This document shows, piece by piece, positions 51,656-60,608 of a stretch of 64,000 bases of DNA; the first letter of the stretch is position 1; each line of letters starts with the position of its first letter. Source of the DNA: Myxococcaceae bacterium JPH2 (GTDB lineage: Bacteria > Myxococcota > Myxococcia > Myxococcales > Myxococcaceae); NCBI GenBank assembly GCA_016458225.1, contig JAEMGR010000001.1, positions 434,001 to 498,000 of the forward strand, written 5' to 3'. The position numbers were made by a program, and so were the translations under genes. The notes under the pieces are model-generated. The model was not told the origin of the DNA and did not search any database. It worked only from the letters and a program-made list of their open reading frames with translations.

Positions 51656-51988
51656 TCACTCCTTGTGCCGAAGTGGGGACCCGGTTCCCCGTGCCGCGAG
51701 CACCAACACCTGCCGCTCCACCAGGAGCGCCACGAAGCGCGCCGTGTCCTGACGACATAGCGCTGGATCCACGTCGAACTCCTCGCACAGCTGCCGCGAG
51801 ATGTCCTCCACCGAGCGCTCGCCATCCGCCAGCTCCAGGATGCGCTCGGCGACCTGGGAGGCCCCTGCGTCATCCTCGAAGGTGTGGAGGAACGTCTCCC
51901 CCGGTCCCAGGACCGAGAGCACGCCCCGCGACCGCACGGAGACGGCGTCAGGGTGCAGTCGGGGCACCGCGCTCAGCCAGTCGTCCAT
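51656..51988 (-). CDS. PqqD-like (RRE) peptide-binding protein
   Basis: 110 aa from ATG 51988. VAERILELADGERSVEDISRQL followed by DPALCRQDTARFVALLVERQVLVL is the helix-turn-helix-like second half of PqqD/RRE proteins, and the first half has the beta-strand pattern (GVLSVLGPGETFLHTF). RRE proteins hold the leader of a precursor peptide for modifying enzymes. It is the first gene of the operon that includes a 49-aa peptide, an HprK-like kinase and an S26-GNAT protein. No radical-SAM enzyme is present. Confidence 0.75.
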   Translation of the reverse strand: MDDWLSAVPRLHPDAVSVRSRGVLSVLGPGETFLHTFEDDAGASQVAERILELADGERSVEDISRQLCEEFDVDPALCRQDTARFVALLVERQVLVLAARGTGSPLRHKE

Positions 51989-52232
51989 GGAGTTACGGCT
52001 CGGGGCATGGGGGCGGACACCGTTCTGTCTCCGGGAGTGGAATCGCGGTGTCCCGTGCTTCCCCGGCCCTGACGGAGCACGGCGGGCATGCTACCCGGGG
52101 AGGGAGGACGCCACCAAGTGTGGGGAAGCGGCCGGATGGGCGCGGGGGCCATGGCCGTCCCGGCGCGACCATGGTTGATGGCGGCCCCGCGTTCCCTCCG
52201 GCCCGGAGCGGCGCGCGGAGGGGAGCGGCGCC
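51989..52232. other. Divergent region between the PqqD-like operon and the Coa1-like gene
   Basis: 244 nt with no credible gene. It must hold the promoter of the five-gene minus-strand operon. GGTGTCC at 52018-52024 on the minus strand is echoed by GGTGTCC on the plus strand at 52048-52054, forming an imperfect inverted arrangement. I could not place a clear -35/-10. Confidence 0.35.
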
Positions 52233-52736
52233 ATGGAGGCAATGCCGGATGGTGGACACGCGCCTGCCCCGCGGCAGGGGTGGTGGGGACGACACTGGAA
52301 GTGGGTGATGGTCATCATCCTCGTGGGCGCGCTCGGTGCCTGCGGCTGCCTGGGCGCCCTGCTGCTCGGACTCGGCTCGCTCAAGGACAGCGCGGGCGCC
52401 TACGCGGAGGCGGTGGCCATCGCGAGGGACCATCCCCAGGTGCAGCAGGAGCTGGGCGCGCCCATCCACCCGAGCTTCCCTCGCCACGCCACCACGAGCA
52501 CCGTCAACGGACACACGCGCACGGCCTTCACGCTGCCGCTCGACGGCGCGCGCGCCAACGGGACGCTGCACGTGGAGGCCGACGAGCAAGAGGGCCAGTG
52601 GGTCTTCCAGCAGCTCTACGTGGAGCTGGAGGACGGGCGCATCCTCGACCTGCGCTCGGGCGAGGACGCCACGCCCCGGACGGCGCATCCTCCACCGGAG
52701 GCCGCACCCGGACGCGGACGCGACATCGAGCTGTAG
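52233..52736 (+). CDS. Coa1-like (cytochrome c oxidase assembly factor 1 family) membrane protein
   Basis: 167 aa from ATG 52233 (GGAG before it). One TM helix (about 25-48, VMVIILVGALGACGCLGALLLG) then a soluble domain beginning AGAYAEAVAIARDHPQVQQELG, the signature start of the Coa1 family, with a lysine-free but similar beta-sheet pattern after it. It could help membrane complex assembly. No cytochrome oxidase genes are adjacent, so the cellular role is open. Its C-terminal tail is Pro/Arg-rich. Confidence 0.7.
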   Translation: MEAMPDGGHAPAPRQGWWGRHWKWVMVIILVGALGACGCLGALLLGLGSLKDSAGAYAEAVAIARDHPQVQQELGAPIHPSFPRHATTSTVNGHTRTAFTLPLDGARANGTLHVEADEQEGQWVFQQLYVELEDGRILDLRSGEDATPRTAHPPPEAAPGRGRDIEL

Positions 52737-52751
52737 CCCCACAACGGCACA

Positions 52752-52786
52752 GGGGCGGCGCGGAAGTGCTGCTCCGCGTCCGCCCC
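52752..52786. terminator. Long GC hairpin between convergent Coa1-like and etfA genes
   Basis: GGGGCGG (52752-52758) pairs with CCGCCCC (52780-52786) and, beyond a bulged T, CGCGG with CCGCG, closing a 10-nt loop: 12 base pairs in all. The downstream T content is modest on both strands. Its location between converging stops supports bidirectional termination. Confidence 0.5.
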
Positions 52787-52820
52787 CGTCTTCAGCCGTC
52801 ACCCCATGAGGGGCGCGTGA

Positions 52821-53786
52821 CTACTTGAGGCCGTGGATGGCCTGGCGCAGCGCGGGGAGCACCTTGAAGAGGTCCTCCACGAGCCCGTAGTCCGCCACCT
52901 GGAAGATGGGGGCCTCGGGGTCCTTGTTGATGGCCACGATGGTCTTCGAGCTCTTCATGCCCGCCAGGTGCTGGATGGCGCCGCTGATGCCCGCCGCGAT
53001 GTACAGCTGCGGAGCGACGACCTTGCCCGTCTGGCCGACCTGCAAGTCGTTGGGAACCCAGCCGGCGTCGCACACCGCGCGCGAGGCACCGACGGCGGCG
53101 CCCAGCTCATCGGCCAGCGCCTCAATCTCCTTGAAGTCGCCCTTGGTGCCGCGACCGCCGGACACCACCACGCGCGCCTCGGTCAGCTCGGGGCGGGCGC
53201 TCTTCACTTCCTTGAAGTCGACGAACTTCGTCTTGGAGGCCTCGACCTTCGCGGCGAAGGTCTTCACCTCGGCGGCGCCCGCGCCCGTCGCGGCGGCCGG
53301 GAACTCCGTGGCGCGCACGGTGAACACCTTCACCGGCGTGGTGAGCTTCACCTCGGCGAACACGTTGCCGGCCCACATGGGGCGCGTGAAGGTGATGTCC
53401 GCGCCCGAGCCGTTGATGGCCATGACGTCGGTGGCCATGGCGGCCTTGAGGCGACCGGCCACGCGCGGCAGCAGGTCCTTGCCCTGCGCCGTGGAGGCCA
53501 TGCCCACGTAGTCCGCCTTCAGCTCCTGGGCGAGCGCCGCGATGGCGGGCGCGTAGGTCTCGGCGAGGTAGTGCTCGAACTCGGGGGCGGCGGCGGTGTG
53601 GACCGCCTTGGCGCCGGTGCCCTTGAGCTCCTCGGCCAGCTTCGCCGGGTCCTTGGCGAGCAACACCAGGTGCAACTCCGCGCCGGCCTTGTCGGCCAGG
53701 GCCTTGCCCGCGGAGATGGCGTTGAGGGAGGCCTTGCGCAGGTTCCCGTCCGGCTGCTGCTCGGCGACGATGAGAACGATTGGCAT
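52821..53786 (-). CDS. etfA: Electron transfer flavoprotein alpha subunit
   Basis: 321 aa. N-terminal domain [19 protein letters not shown] and C-terminal FAD domain with [32 protein letters not shown], and [28 protein letters not shown], the ETF-alpha signature. It carries FAD and shuttles electrons from acyl-CoA dehydrogenases to the quinone pool. Encoded 55 nt after etfB and downstream of an acyl-CoA dehydrogenase gene, its likely electron donor. Confidence 0.97.
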   Translation of the reverse strand: MPIVLIVAEQQPDGNLRKASLNAISAGKALADKAGAELHLVLLAKDPAKLAEELKGTGAKAVHTAAAPEFEHYLAETYAPAIAALAQELKADYVGMASTAQGKDLLPRVAGRLKAAMATDVMAINGSGADITFTRPMWAGNVFAEVKLTTPVKVFTVRATEFPAAATGAGAAEVKTFAAKVEASKTKFVDFKEVKSARPELTEARVVVSGGRGTKGDFKEIEALADELGAAVGASRAVCDAGWVPNDLQVGQTGKVVAPQLYIAAGISGAIQHLAGMKSSKTIVAINKDPEAPIFQVADYGLVEDLFKVLPALRQAIHGLK

Positions 53787-53841
53787 CTGTCTGACTCCAG
53801 TCTCTCGAAAGGGTGCGTGACGAAGGGAGCGCTCGCGCGAC

Positions 53842-54639
53842 TCAGACGACCTTCGCCTCGTTGTGAAGCTTCTCCACCAGCGTGGCCACGTCCGGCACCT
53901 TGATGCCCGCCTTGCGCGCGGGGGGCGCGGACATCTTCAGCACCTGGATGCGCGGCGTGACGTCCACGCCCAGCTTCTCCGGCGTCAGCTCCTCGATGGG
54001 CTTGCTCTTGGCCTTCATGATGCCCGGCAGGCTCGCGTAGCGCGGCTGGTTCAGGCGCAGGTCCGTGGTGACGACGGCCGGCAGCTGCACTTCCAGCGTG
54101 GCCAACCCGTTGTCGACCTCGCGCACCACGCGCACGGCCTTGCCGTCCGCGGTCAGCGCCACCGCGGGCACCTTGTTCTTCTCCGCCTCGCTCTCCAGCG
54201 ACTCGACCTTGGAGGCGAACGTGGCCTGGCCCCAGCCCAGGAACTCGGCCAGGTACTGGCCCACCTGGTTCTGGTCATCGTCGATGGACTGCTTGCCCAG
54301 CACGACGAGGTCCGGCTTCACGTTCTCCACCACCTTCTGGAGCAGCGCCGCGATGCCGAGCTGATCCAACGCCCCGGCGTGGTTCACCCACACCGCCTTG
54401 TGGGCGCCCATGGCCAGCGCGTGCCGCAGCTGCTCCTGCACGTCCTTGGGGCCGATGGACACGACGATGACTTCGCCGCCGTGCTTCGTCGCGAGCCGAA
54501 GCCCTTCCTCGACGCCGATTTCGTCGAAGGGGTTGATCTTGTACTTCAACCCTTCCTGGACGATGCCCGATCCGTCCGGCTTGACCTTGATCTTCGACTC
54601 GGGATCTTCCACGCGCTTGGCGGTGACGAGAATCTTCAC
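53842..54639 (-). CDS. etfB: Electron transfer flavoprotein beta subunit
   Basis: 265 aa from GTG 54639 behind AAGGAGA; the longer frame to 54693 lacks a ribosome-binding site. Begins MKILVTAKRVEDPESKI. AMGAHKAVWV and VLGKQSIDDDQNQVGQYLAEFLGW are the ETF-beta AMP-binding and subunit-contact motifs. Forms the heterodimer with EtfA. Confidence 0.97.
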   Translation of the reverse strand: MKILVTAKRVEDPESKIKVKPDGSGIVQEGLKYKINPFDEIGVEEGLRLATKHGGEVIVVSIGPKDVQEQLRHALAMGAHKAVWVNHAGALDQLGIAALLQKVVENVKPDLVVLGKQSIDDDQNQVGQYLAEFLGWGQATFASKVESLESEAEKNKVPAVALTADGKAVRVVREVDNGLATLEVQLPAVVTTDLRLNQPRYASLPGIMKAKSKPIEELTPEKLGVDVTPRIQVLKMSAPPARKAGIKVPDVATLVEKLHNEAKVV

Positions 54640-54795
54640 GGCGTTGCTTCTCCTTGCGAGGAGCGACTGGAAAGTGCGGCGGGCCAACAACACCCTGCGC
54701 GGTGACTTGACGCACCGCGCGACCGGGCAGGATTAATAGGCATTCGCGTGACGCGGCGGCAACGGGAAACGGCCGCCGGTCACAGTTTTGCTGTA

Positions 54796-55932
54796 CTACT
54801 TGAACAGTTCCTTCGCGATGACGAGCCGCTGGACCTGGCTGGTCCCTTCGTAGACCTGGATGAGCTTCGCGTCGCGCATCAGCTTCTCCACGGGGTACTC
54901 CTTCATGTACCCGTAGCCGCCGTAGACCTGCACCGCGTCCGTGGTGACCTTCATGGCCATGTCCGCCGCGAAGCACTTCGCGTAGCTGGACTGGAGCGTG
55001 TTGCGCTGGCCCTGGTCCAGCACCCAGGCGCTCTCGTAGGTGAGCAGGCGCGCGCCGTGCGTGTTCATGGCCATGTCCGCCAGCATGAACTGCACGCCCT
55101 GGTGCTCGCGGATGGGCTTGCCGAAGGTCTGCCGCTGGGCGGAGTACTCCAGCGAGTGCTCCAGCGCGGCGCGGGCGATGCCCACGGAGATGCTCGCGGT
55201 GAGCGGGCGGCTGTTGTCCAGCGTGGCCATGGCCACGAGGAAGCCCTGGCCCTCCTCGCCGATGCGATTGGCGACCGGCACGCGCACCTCGTCGAACGTG
55301 ACGGTGGTGGTGTTGCTGGCGCGCTGGCCCATCTTGTTCTCGTGCTTGCCGGTGGTCAGGCCCTGCGGACGGCCCTCCACCACGAAGCAGGTGATGCCCT
55401 TGTGCTTCTTCGCCTTGTCCACCGTGGCGAAGACGGTGAACTGGTCGGCATAGCCGCCGTTGGTGATGAAGCACTTGGAGCCGTTGAGCACGTAGAAGTC
55501 GCCCTCGCGGCGGGCGGTGGTGCTCATGGCGGCCACGTCCGAGCCGGCGCCCGGCTCGGTGAGGCAGAAGGAGGAGAACTTCACCTTCTGCGTGAAGGGC
55601 GTCAGCAGCCGCTTCTTCTGGTCATCCGTGCCGTGAAGGATGATGGGCAGGTTGGCCAGGTCGTTGGCGATGAGCGACGTGGCCACGCCCGCGCAGCCCC
55701 ACGCCAGCTCCTCGCACACCATCACCTGCTCGAGGTGCGACAGGCCCAGGCCGCCGTACTCGGACGGGATGGCCATGTTGATGAGTCCCAGCTCGAACGC
55801 CGCGGACAGCAGGTCCTTGGGGAACTCCGACGTCTCGTCGTAGTGCGCGGCCTTGGGGCGGACCACTTCGCGGGCGTACTTGCGCGCCGCGTCCTGCAAA
55901 GCGCGCTGCGATTCGGTGAGCTGGAAGTCCAT
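54796..55932 (-). CDS. Acyl-CoA dehydrogenase
   Basis: 378 aa. FCLTEPGAGSDVAAMST is the first family signature, and QVYGGYGYMKEYPVEKLMRDAKLIQVYEGTSQ (here cited by its parts QVYGGYGYMKEYP and EGTSQVQRLVI) the second, with the catalytic-base Glu in YEGTS (short-chain type position). Oxidises acyl-CoA to enoyl-CoA with FAD, passing electrons to ETF encoded downstream. An inverted repeat lies just before the start. Confidence 0.96.
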   Translation of the reverse strand: MDFQLTESQRALQDAARKYAREVVRPKAAHYDETSEFPKDLLSAAFELGLINMAIPSEYGGLGLSHLEQVMVCEELAWGCAGVATSLIANDLANLPIILHGTDDQKKRLLTPFTQKVKFSSFCLTEPGAGSDVAAMSTTARREGDFYVLNGSKCFITNGGYADQFTVFATVDKAKKHKGITCFVVEGRPQGLTTGKHENKMGQRASNTTTVTFDEVRVPVANRIGEEGQGFLVAMATLDNSRPLTASISVGIARAALEHSLEYSAQRQTFGKPIREHQGVQFMLADMAMNTHGARLLTYESAWVLDQGQRNTLQSSYAKCFAADMAMKVTTDAVQVYGGYGYMKEYPVEKLMRDAKLIQVYEGTSQVQRLVIAKELFK

Positions 55933-55944
55933 GCGGCTCCTCGG

Positions 55945-55962
55945 GTTGATTCAGTAGTCAAC
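55945..55962. promoter_or_regulatory. Possible operator upstream of the acyl-CoA dehydrogenase
   Basis: GTTGATTCAGTAGTCAAC: 5-bp arms GTTGA and TCAAC around an 8-nt centre, inside a short AT-rich patch ending 12 nt before the ATG. The position suits a repressor site controlling the acyl-CoA dehydrogenase-etf genes. No regulator gene is adjacent. Confidence 0.3.
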
Positions 55963-56000
55963 AATTACCCTTGGAGCCGCCGGACCGCCAGTCCTACGTA

Positions 56001-56654
56001 CTAGCCCTTCGTCTTGGGGACCTTCTCCCAGTCCGCGAGGAACTTCTTGATGCCCGCGTCGGTCAGCGGGTGGTTGGCCAGCTGGGTGATGACGCTGTAG
56101 GGGAGCGTGGCCACGTGCGCCCCCATGCGGGCGGACTGGAGCACGTGCACCGGGTTGCGCACGCTGGCGACCAGCACCTGGGTGTCGAAGTCGTAGTTCT
56201 GGAAGATTTCCAGGATGTGGGCGATGAGCTCCATGCCGTCCTGGGAGATGTCATCCAGGCGTCCCACGAAAGGCGACACGTAGGTGGCGCCGGCCTTGGC
56301 GCACAAGAGGGCCTGGTTGGCGGAGAAGCAGAGGGTGACGTTGGTGCGGATGCCCTCGGCGGTGAGCGCCTTGACGGCCTTCATGCCCTCGACGCCCATG
56401 GGAATCTTCACGACGACGTTGTCGTGAATCTTCGCCAGGCCGCGGCCTTCCTTGATGAGCTCGGGCGCCTCGAGCGAGACACACTCGGCGCTGATGGGGC
56501 CGTCCACGATGGTACAGATTTCGCGGATGGTCTCGTCCAGGCTCCGGCCCACCTTGGCCAGGAGTGACGGATTGGTGGTGACGCCATCCACGCAGCCCAT
56601 CTCGTGGGCCTTGCGGATCTCCCCGACGTCGGCGCTGTCGATGAAGAACTTCAT
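56001..56654 (-). CDS. Transaldolase (TalC/fructose-6-phosphate aldolase subfamily)
   Basis: 217 aa from ATG 56654, the short TalC-type length. [15 protein letters not shown] at the N-terminus, [11 protein letters not shown], Schiff-base Lys in [34 protein letters not shown] and [12 protein letters not shown]. Moves a dihydroxyacetone unit in the non-oxidative pentose phosphate pathway. Whether it is a true transaldolase or an aldolase is not decided by sequence reading alone. Confidence 0.94.
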   Translation of the reverse strand: MKFFIDSADVGEIRKAHEMGCVDGVTTNPSLLAKVGRSLDETIREICTIVDGPISAECVSLEAPELIKEGRGLAKIHDNVVVKIPMGVEGMKAVKALTAEGIRTNVTLCFSANQALLCAKAGATYVSPFVGRLDDISQDGMELIAHILEIFQNYDFDTQVLVASVRNPVHVLQSARMGAHVATLPYSVITQLANHPLTDAGIKKFLADWEKVPKTKG

Positions 56655-56802
56655 CTCGTCCCCTTTGGGATTGAACCTGCAGGTAGAGGGTGGGTGCGGC
56701 CAGTCGCAGGCAGCCGGCCGTGCAGGCCCGTAACCGATGGCCCCCCATGCGTCAAGGGTGGCCAGGGCCCCGGGCCCGGGGATAAAGGTAGCGCCCGTCG
56801 CC

Positions 56803-57867
56803 ATGGCTCGCTCCCCTCGCTCCCCTGCCAAGAAGCCCCGCTTGCGGGCCCTCCCCGGCCGCTCCGCTCCCACCTCGCCGCCCCCCGTGGACGAGGACGC
56901 CGCCGCCACGCTCGCCTACGCGAGAGGCGTGCTGGAGGCGGAGGCCCACGCCATCCTCGGCGTCACCGAGCGACTGGGCCCGTCCTTCCTCCGCGCGCTC
57001 AAGCTGGTGCGCGAGTGCACCGGCCAGGTCGTCGTCACGGGCATGGGCAAGGCGGGGCTCATCGGCCAGAAGCTGTCCTCCACGCTGGCGTCCACGGGCG
57101 TGCGCTCCGTCTTCCTGCACCCCGCCGAGGCGGTGCACGGCGACCTGGGCCGCGTGGGCCGGGGCGACGTCATCCTCGCCATGTCCAACAGCGGCGCCAC
57201 CGAGGAGCTGGTGCGCCTGCTGCCGTCCTTCAAGCGCATGGGCGTGCCCGTGGTGGCGCTCACCGGCGACGCGGAGAGCGCGCTGGCGCGGGGCTCGGAC
57301 GTGGTGTTGGACATCGGCCGGATTGAAGAGGCGTGCCCCATGGGGCTGGTGCCCACCGCCTCCACGGCCGCGCTGCACGCGGTGGGCGACGCGCTGGCCA
57401 TGACGCTCTTGCGCTCGCGGCCGTTCGGCACGGACGACTACGCGCTCTTGCACCCGGGCGGCAAGCTGGGCCGCTCCGTGCTGCGCGTGTTCGAGCTGAT
57501 GCGCTCGGGGCCGTCCAACCCGGTGGTGCGCGACACCGCGCGCCTGTCCGAGACGGTGGTGGTGATGACCAACACGCCGGGCCGCCCGGGCGCGGCCTGC
57601 GTGGTGGACGCGGACGGACTGCTGGTGGGCATCTTCACGGACGGAGACCTGCGCCGGCTCGTGGAGCGCGGCCACACCGACTTCGACGTGCCGGTGCGCG
57701 CCGTCATGGGCAAGCGCCCTCGGTGCGTGACGCCGGACACGCTGGTGCTCGCGGCCACGGCGCAGATGCGGGAGCTGCGCGTGGATCAGCTCCCGGTGGT
57801 GGACGTGGAGGGCCGCGCGGTGGGCCTGCTCGACGTGCAGGACCTGCTGGCCTCCAAGTTCGTCTGA
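56803..57867 (+). CDS. kdsD: Arabinose-5-phosphate isomerase (KpsF/GutQ family)
   Basis: 354 aa from ATG 56803. An N-terminal SIS domain ([24 protein letters not shown] and [14 protein letters not shown]) with [10 protein letters not shown], then two CBS domains ([19 protein letters not shown] and [20 protein letters not shown]). Converts ribulose-5-phosphate to arabinose-5-phosphate, the first step of Kdo synthesis for lipopolysaccharide. An extra basic N-terminal tail of about 30 aa ([16 protein letters not shown]) is unusual. Divergent from the transaldolase, which acts on the same sugar-phosphate pool. Confidence 0.94.
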   Translation: MARSPRSPAKKPRLRALPGRSAPTSPPPVDEDAAATLAYARGVLEAEAHAILGVTERLGPSFLRALKLVRECTGQVVVTGMGKAGLIGQKLSSTLASTGVRSVFLHPAEAVHGDLGRVGRGDVILAMSNSGATEELVRLLPSFKRMGVPVVALTGDAESALARGSDVVLDIGRIEEACPMGLVPTASTAALHAVGDALAMTLLRSRPFGTDDYALLHPGGKLGRSVLRVFELMRSGPSNPVVRDTARLSETVVVMTNTPGRPGAACVVDADGLLVGIFTDGDLRRLVERGHTDFDVPVRAVMGKRPRCVTPDTLVLAATAQMRELRVDQLPVVDVEGRAVGLLDVQDLLASKFV

Positions 57868-57880
57868 AGTCTGGCGGGGC

Positions 57881-59311
57881 CTACTGGGCCATCTTGGCCT
57901 GGAGGCCCGCCTTGCCCGCGTACTCGGGCGCGTCCTGGGCCAGCTTCTCCCAGAGCGCCTTGGCGCCCTTGGCGTCGCCCTTGGACTTGAGCGTGTCGCC
58001 CAGCGCGTCCACCGCGGCGGCGTCCGACTGCACCGCCACGCCCCAGATGCGCGTGGCCATGGGACGCCCCAGGCCCACGAGCGCCCAGGCCATGCCCGCC
58101 TTGGCGCGCCCGTTCTGCGGCTGGAAGGGCACCACGCGCGTGTAGTTGGCCAGGGCCTCCTGGTAGCGGCCGTGAGCCAGGTGCTCCTCGCCCTCCTCCA
58201 CCAGCTTCGCCAGCCCCTGGTCCATCTCCGGCGTGTGCTCGGTGTTCTGCACCGCCTCCACCATCTCCGGCGTGAGCGCGCGCGGGCCATCGGCCTCGGC
58301 GGGGTTGCCCCGGGCCGGCATGGCGGCCACCGCCTGGGACAGCCGGATGCGGCGATCCGCGGCGCGCGTCTCCAGGTACTTCTGACGCCCGCCGGCCTTC
58401 ACCGTGTCCTTGGCCGTCTGGCTGAGCTGCTTGGCCATGGGCGCGCGCGGCGAGTTGGGGCGCGCATCCGCCAGCATGTCGAAGCCCTCGGCCGCCTTCT
58501 TCAGCGCGGCCAGGTCCTCACCGTTGGACTCGAACAGGACCGACGAGCGCGCGAAGAGCGCCTCCTCCTGGCCGGGCTCCAGCTCCAGCACGCGGGTGTA
58601 CACCGCGAGCGCGCCCGCCGAGTTGCCGGTGAGGTAGAGCGAGTTGCCGCGCATCACCTCCACGTCCAGCACCGGCGTCAGCGCCGCGCGCGCGCACGCC
58701 GCCGCGCCCGCCGTGTCGCCCTTCTTCACCCGCTCCTGCGCCACCGTGGCCATGGCCTCCAGCGCCATGCCGGGCGTGAAGCCGCAGTTCGCCGCCTCCG
58801 CCGTGGGCACGGGCGCCTTGCCCAGCTTCTTGCGCGCGGCGAGGAACACGTCGCGCACCGGCTGCGCGCGTCCCTCGGCCTGCTGCAGGTAGGTGATGGC
58901 GTCCGTGTGCCGGCCATTCAGGTAGTAGAGCCGCCCCAGCGACGAGGCGATCTCGAACGTCTTCTCGCGCTCGCGCAGGCCCTGGGTGGAGTCGAGCTGC
59001 TTGAGCAGCTCCTCGGCGGACGGAGGCGCCCGGCCCGACTCGGCCACGGGCGGATGCCCCTGCGGCAGCGGCCCATTGGGCGCGGCCGGCGCCGTGCCCG
59101 GCGCGCCCAGCGTGGGATGTCCGGGAGGCAGCGCGCCCGAGGGAGCCGCGGACGCGGTGCCCATCGCGGGGTGGCCCGCGGGCATCGCGGCGGAGGGCGC
59201 GGTCGTGGGCGAGGCCTGCGTCCCCGGAGGAATGACCGGGTGGCCGGGAGGAAGCGTCGAGGGCTCGGCGGCGAGCAGCGCCGCGGTCGCCAGGGCGAGG
59301 GGAAGGCTCAT
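57881..59311 (-). CDS. Secreted TPR protein with four PxGHP repeats
   Basis: 476 aa from ATG 59311, which overlaps the folK stop by four bases (ATGA). A short signal peptide (LALATAALLAAEP), then a Pro/Ala/Gly linker holding PPGHP, PAGHP, PPGHP and PQGHP at intervals of about 20 residues (residues 18-95), then tetratricopeptide repeats (RLYYLNGRHTDAITYLQQAEG; NSLYLTGNSAGALAVYTRVLEL; HLAHGRYQEALANYTRVVPF). The repeated histidines could bind metal or heme-related groups; this is speculative. It is the last gene of the lys/dap/folK operon. Confidence 0.8.
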   Translation of the reverse strand: MSLPLALATAALLAAEPSTLPPGHPVIPPGTQASPTTAPSAAMPAGHPAMGTASAAPSGALPPGHPTLGAPGTAPAAPNGPLPQGHPPVAESGRAPPSAEELLKQLDSTQGLREREKTFEIASSLGRLYYLNGRHTDAITYLQQAEGRAQPVRDVFLAARKKLGKAPVPTAEAANCGFTPGMALEAMATVAQERVKKGDTAGAAACARAALTPVLDVEVMRGNSLYLTGNSAGALAVYTRVLELEPGQEEALFARSSVLFESNGEDLAALKKAAEGFDMLADARPNSPRAPMAKQLSQTAKDTVKAGGRQKYLETRAADRRIRLSQAVAAMPARGNPAEADGPRALTPEMVEAVQNTEHTPEMDQGLAKLVEEGEEHLAHGRYQEALANYTRVVPFQPQNGRAKAGMAWALVGLGRPMATRIWGVAVQSDAAAVDALGDTLKSKGDAKGAKALWEKLAQDAPEYAGKAGLQAKMAQ

Positions 59312-59844
59312 GAGTCGTTCACCGGAAGGCGGGAAGTGCTCGCGTCGGGCCACCAGAGGGCCTCGCGCTTGTGGACATCCTGCGGGGCGAGCTTCCCCAG
59401 GAGTTCCTTCACGGACATCCCCAACACGGGATGCTTCACCTCGGGGGCGAGCTGCGAGAGCGGCTCCAGCGCGAAGCGGCGCTTGTGCAGCTCCAGGTGC
59501 GGCACCTGGAGATTCGGGTCCGCGACCACCTGCTCGTCCCACAAGAGGATGTCCAGGTCGATGGGCCGGGGAGACCAGCGGGGCCCTCCCCGACGGCGTC
59601 CCAGGTCTTCCTCAATCTGCTGGAGGATGCACAGCAGGCGCTGCGGTGCCACCCCGCACTCCAGGGCCACCACCGCGTTGAGGAAGCGAGGCTGCTCGGG
59701 CCCCACGGGCGCGCTGTCGAACAACGACGAGCACGCCAGCACGGCCACGGCGTCAATGCGGGACATGGCGTAGAGGGCGGCGACGAGTTGAGCCTCGCGG
59801 TCCCCCTCGTTGGACCCCAGGCCGACGTAGACGGTAGCGCTCAC
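59308..59844 (-). CDS. folK: 2-amino-4-hydroxy-6-hydroxymethyldihydropteridine diphosphokinase
   Basis: 178 aa. VYVGLGSNEGDREAQL at the N-terminus and RWSPRPIDLDILLWDEQ, the HPPK signature with the Mg2+-binding Asp-Leu-Asp. Transfers pyrophosphate to hydroxymethyldihydropterin in folate synthesis. Start ATG overlaps the FAH-family stop by four bases, and its own stop overlaps the TPR gene, so all three are translationally coupled. Confidence 0.97.
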   Translation of the reverse strand: MSATVYVGLGSNEGDREAQLVAALYAMSRIDAVAVLACSSLFDSAPVGPEQPRFLNAVVALECGVAPQRLLCILQQIEEDLGRRRGGPRWSPRPIDLDILLWDEQVVADPNLQVPHLELHKRRFALEPLSQLAPEVKHPVLGMSVKELLGKLAPQDVHKREALWWPDASTSRLPVNDS

Positions 59845-60608
59845 GGCTCCATCTCAACCGGATTCACCAGGGTTCCGATTCCCTCGACCTCCACCTCCAC
59901 CGTGTCCCCGGCCTCCAGCTTCCCCACGCCCGAGGGCGTCCCCGTGCTCACCAGGTCGCCGGGCAGCAGCGTCATCACGTGCGAGATGAAGGACACCAGG
60001 CGGGCGGCGTTGAACACCATGTCCGACGTCCGGCTGTCCTGCCGCACCTGTCCGTTGACGCGGGCCTGGATGCGCAGGTCTCCGGACGCCAGCCCCGTCA
60101 CGGCCCACGGGCCCGCGCAGGCGAAGGTGTCGTAGCCCTTGGCGCGCGTGTGTTGAATCTCGCGCTTCTGGATGTCGCGCGCCGTCACGTCGTTGAAGCA
60201 GGTCAGGCCCCAGATGGCGCGCGCGGCGGTGGCCTCGTCCGCGTTCTTCAGCCGCTCACCGATGAGCAGCGCCAGCTCCGCTTCGTAGTGCACTTCCTGG
60301 CTCGCGCGGGGAATGCGGATGGGCGAGCCGTGGCCGTTGAGGGCCGTGGAGGGCTTGGTGAAGAGGAGCGGCTCGGAGGGAATGGGCTTGCCCATCTCCT
60401 CCGCGTGCTTGCGGTAGTTCTGCCCGATGCAGACCACCTTGGACGCCTCCGAGGGCACCAGCAGCGTCAGCCCGCCCAGCGAGCGGCGGATGCCCGTCTC
60501 CTTGCCTCCCGCCCAGGGCGCCGCGGTGAGGACCACCACCTCGTTGCCCTCGACCCGGCCGTGGTGCGCGCGGCCCTCGTGAAGGAAGCGGCAGTAACGC
60601 GCGGTCAT
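59841..60608 (-). CDS. Fumarylacetoacetate hydrolase family protein
   Basis: 255 aa from ATG 60608, overlapping the dapB stop by four bases. CIGQNYRKHAEEMG, HYEAELALLIG with the metal-binding Glu-x-Glu, NDVTARDIQKRE and STGTPSGVG define the FAH fold. Relatives are acylpyruvate hydrolases, oxaloacetate decarboxylases or 2-hydroxyhepta-2,4-diene-1,7-dioate isomerases. The position between dapB and folK does not reveal the substrate; house-cleaning of an oxo-acid by-product is possible. Confidence 0.92.
   Translation of the reverse strand: MTARYCRFLHEGRAHHGRVEGNEVVVLTAAPWAGGKETGIRRSLGGLTLLVPSEASKVVCIGQNYRKHAEEMGKPIPSEPLLFTKPSTALNGHGSPIRIPRASQEVHYEAELALLIGERLKNADEATAARAIWGLTCFNDVTARDIQKREIQHTRAKGYDTFACAGPWAVTGLASGDLRIQARVNGQVRQDSRTSDMVFNAARLVSFISHVMTLLPGDLVSTGTPSGVGKLEAGDTVEVEVEGIGTLVNPVEMEP

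Noticed and set aside
43870-51988. Canonical lasso-peptide cluster
   Set aside because: A PqqD-like gene, a YxxPxV peptide and an HprK-like kinase are present, but there is no asparagine-synthetase-like cyclase and no transglutaminase-like B2 peptidase within reach.
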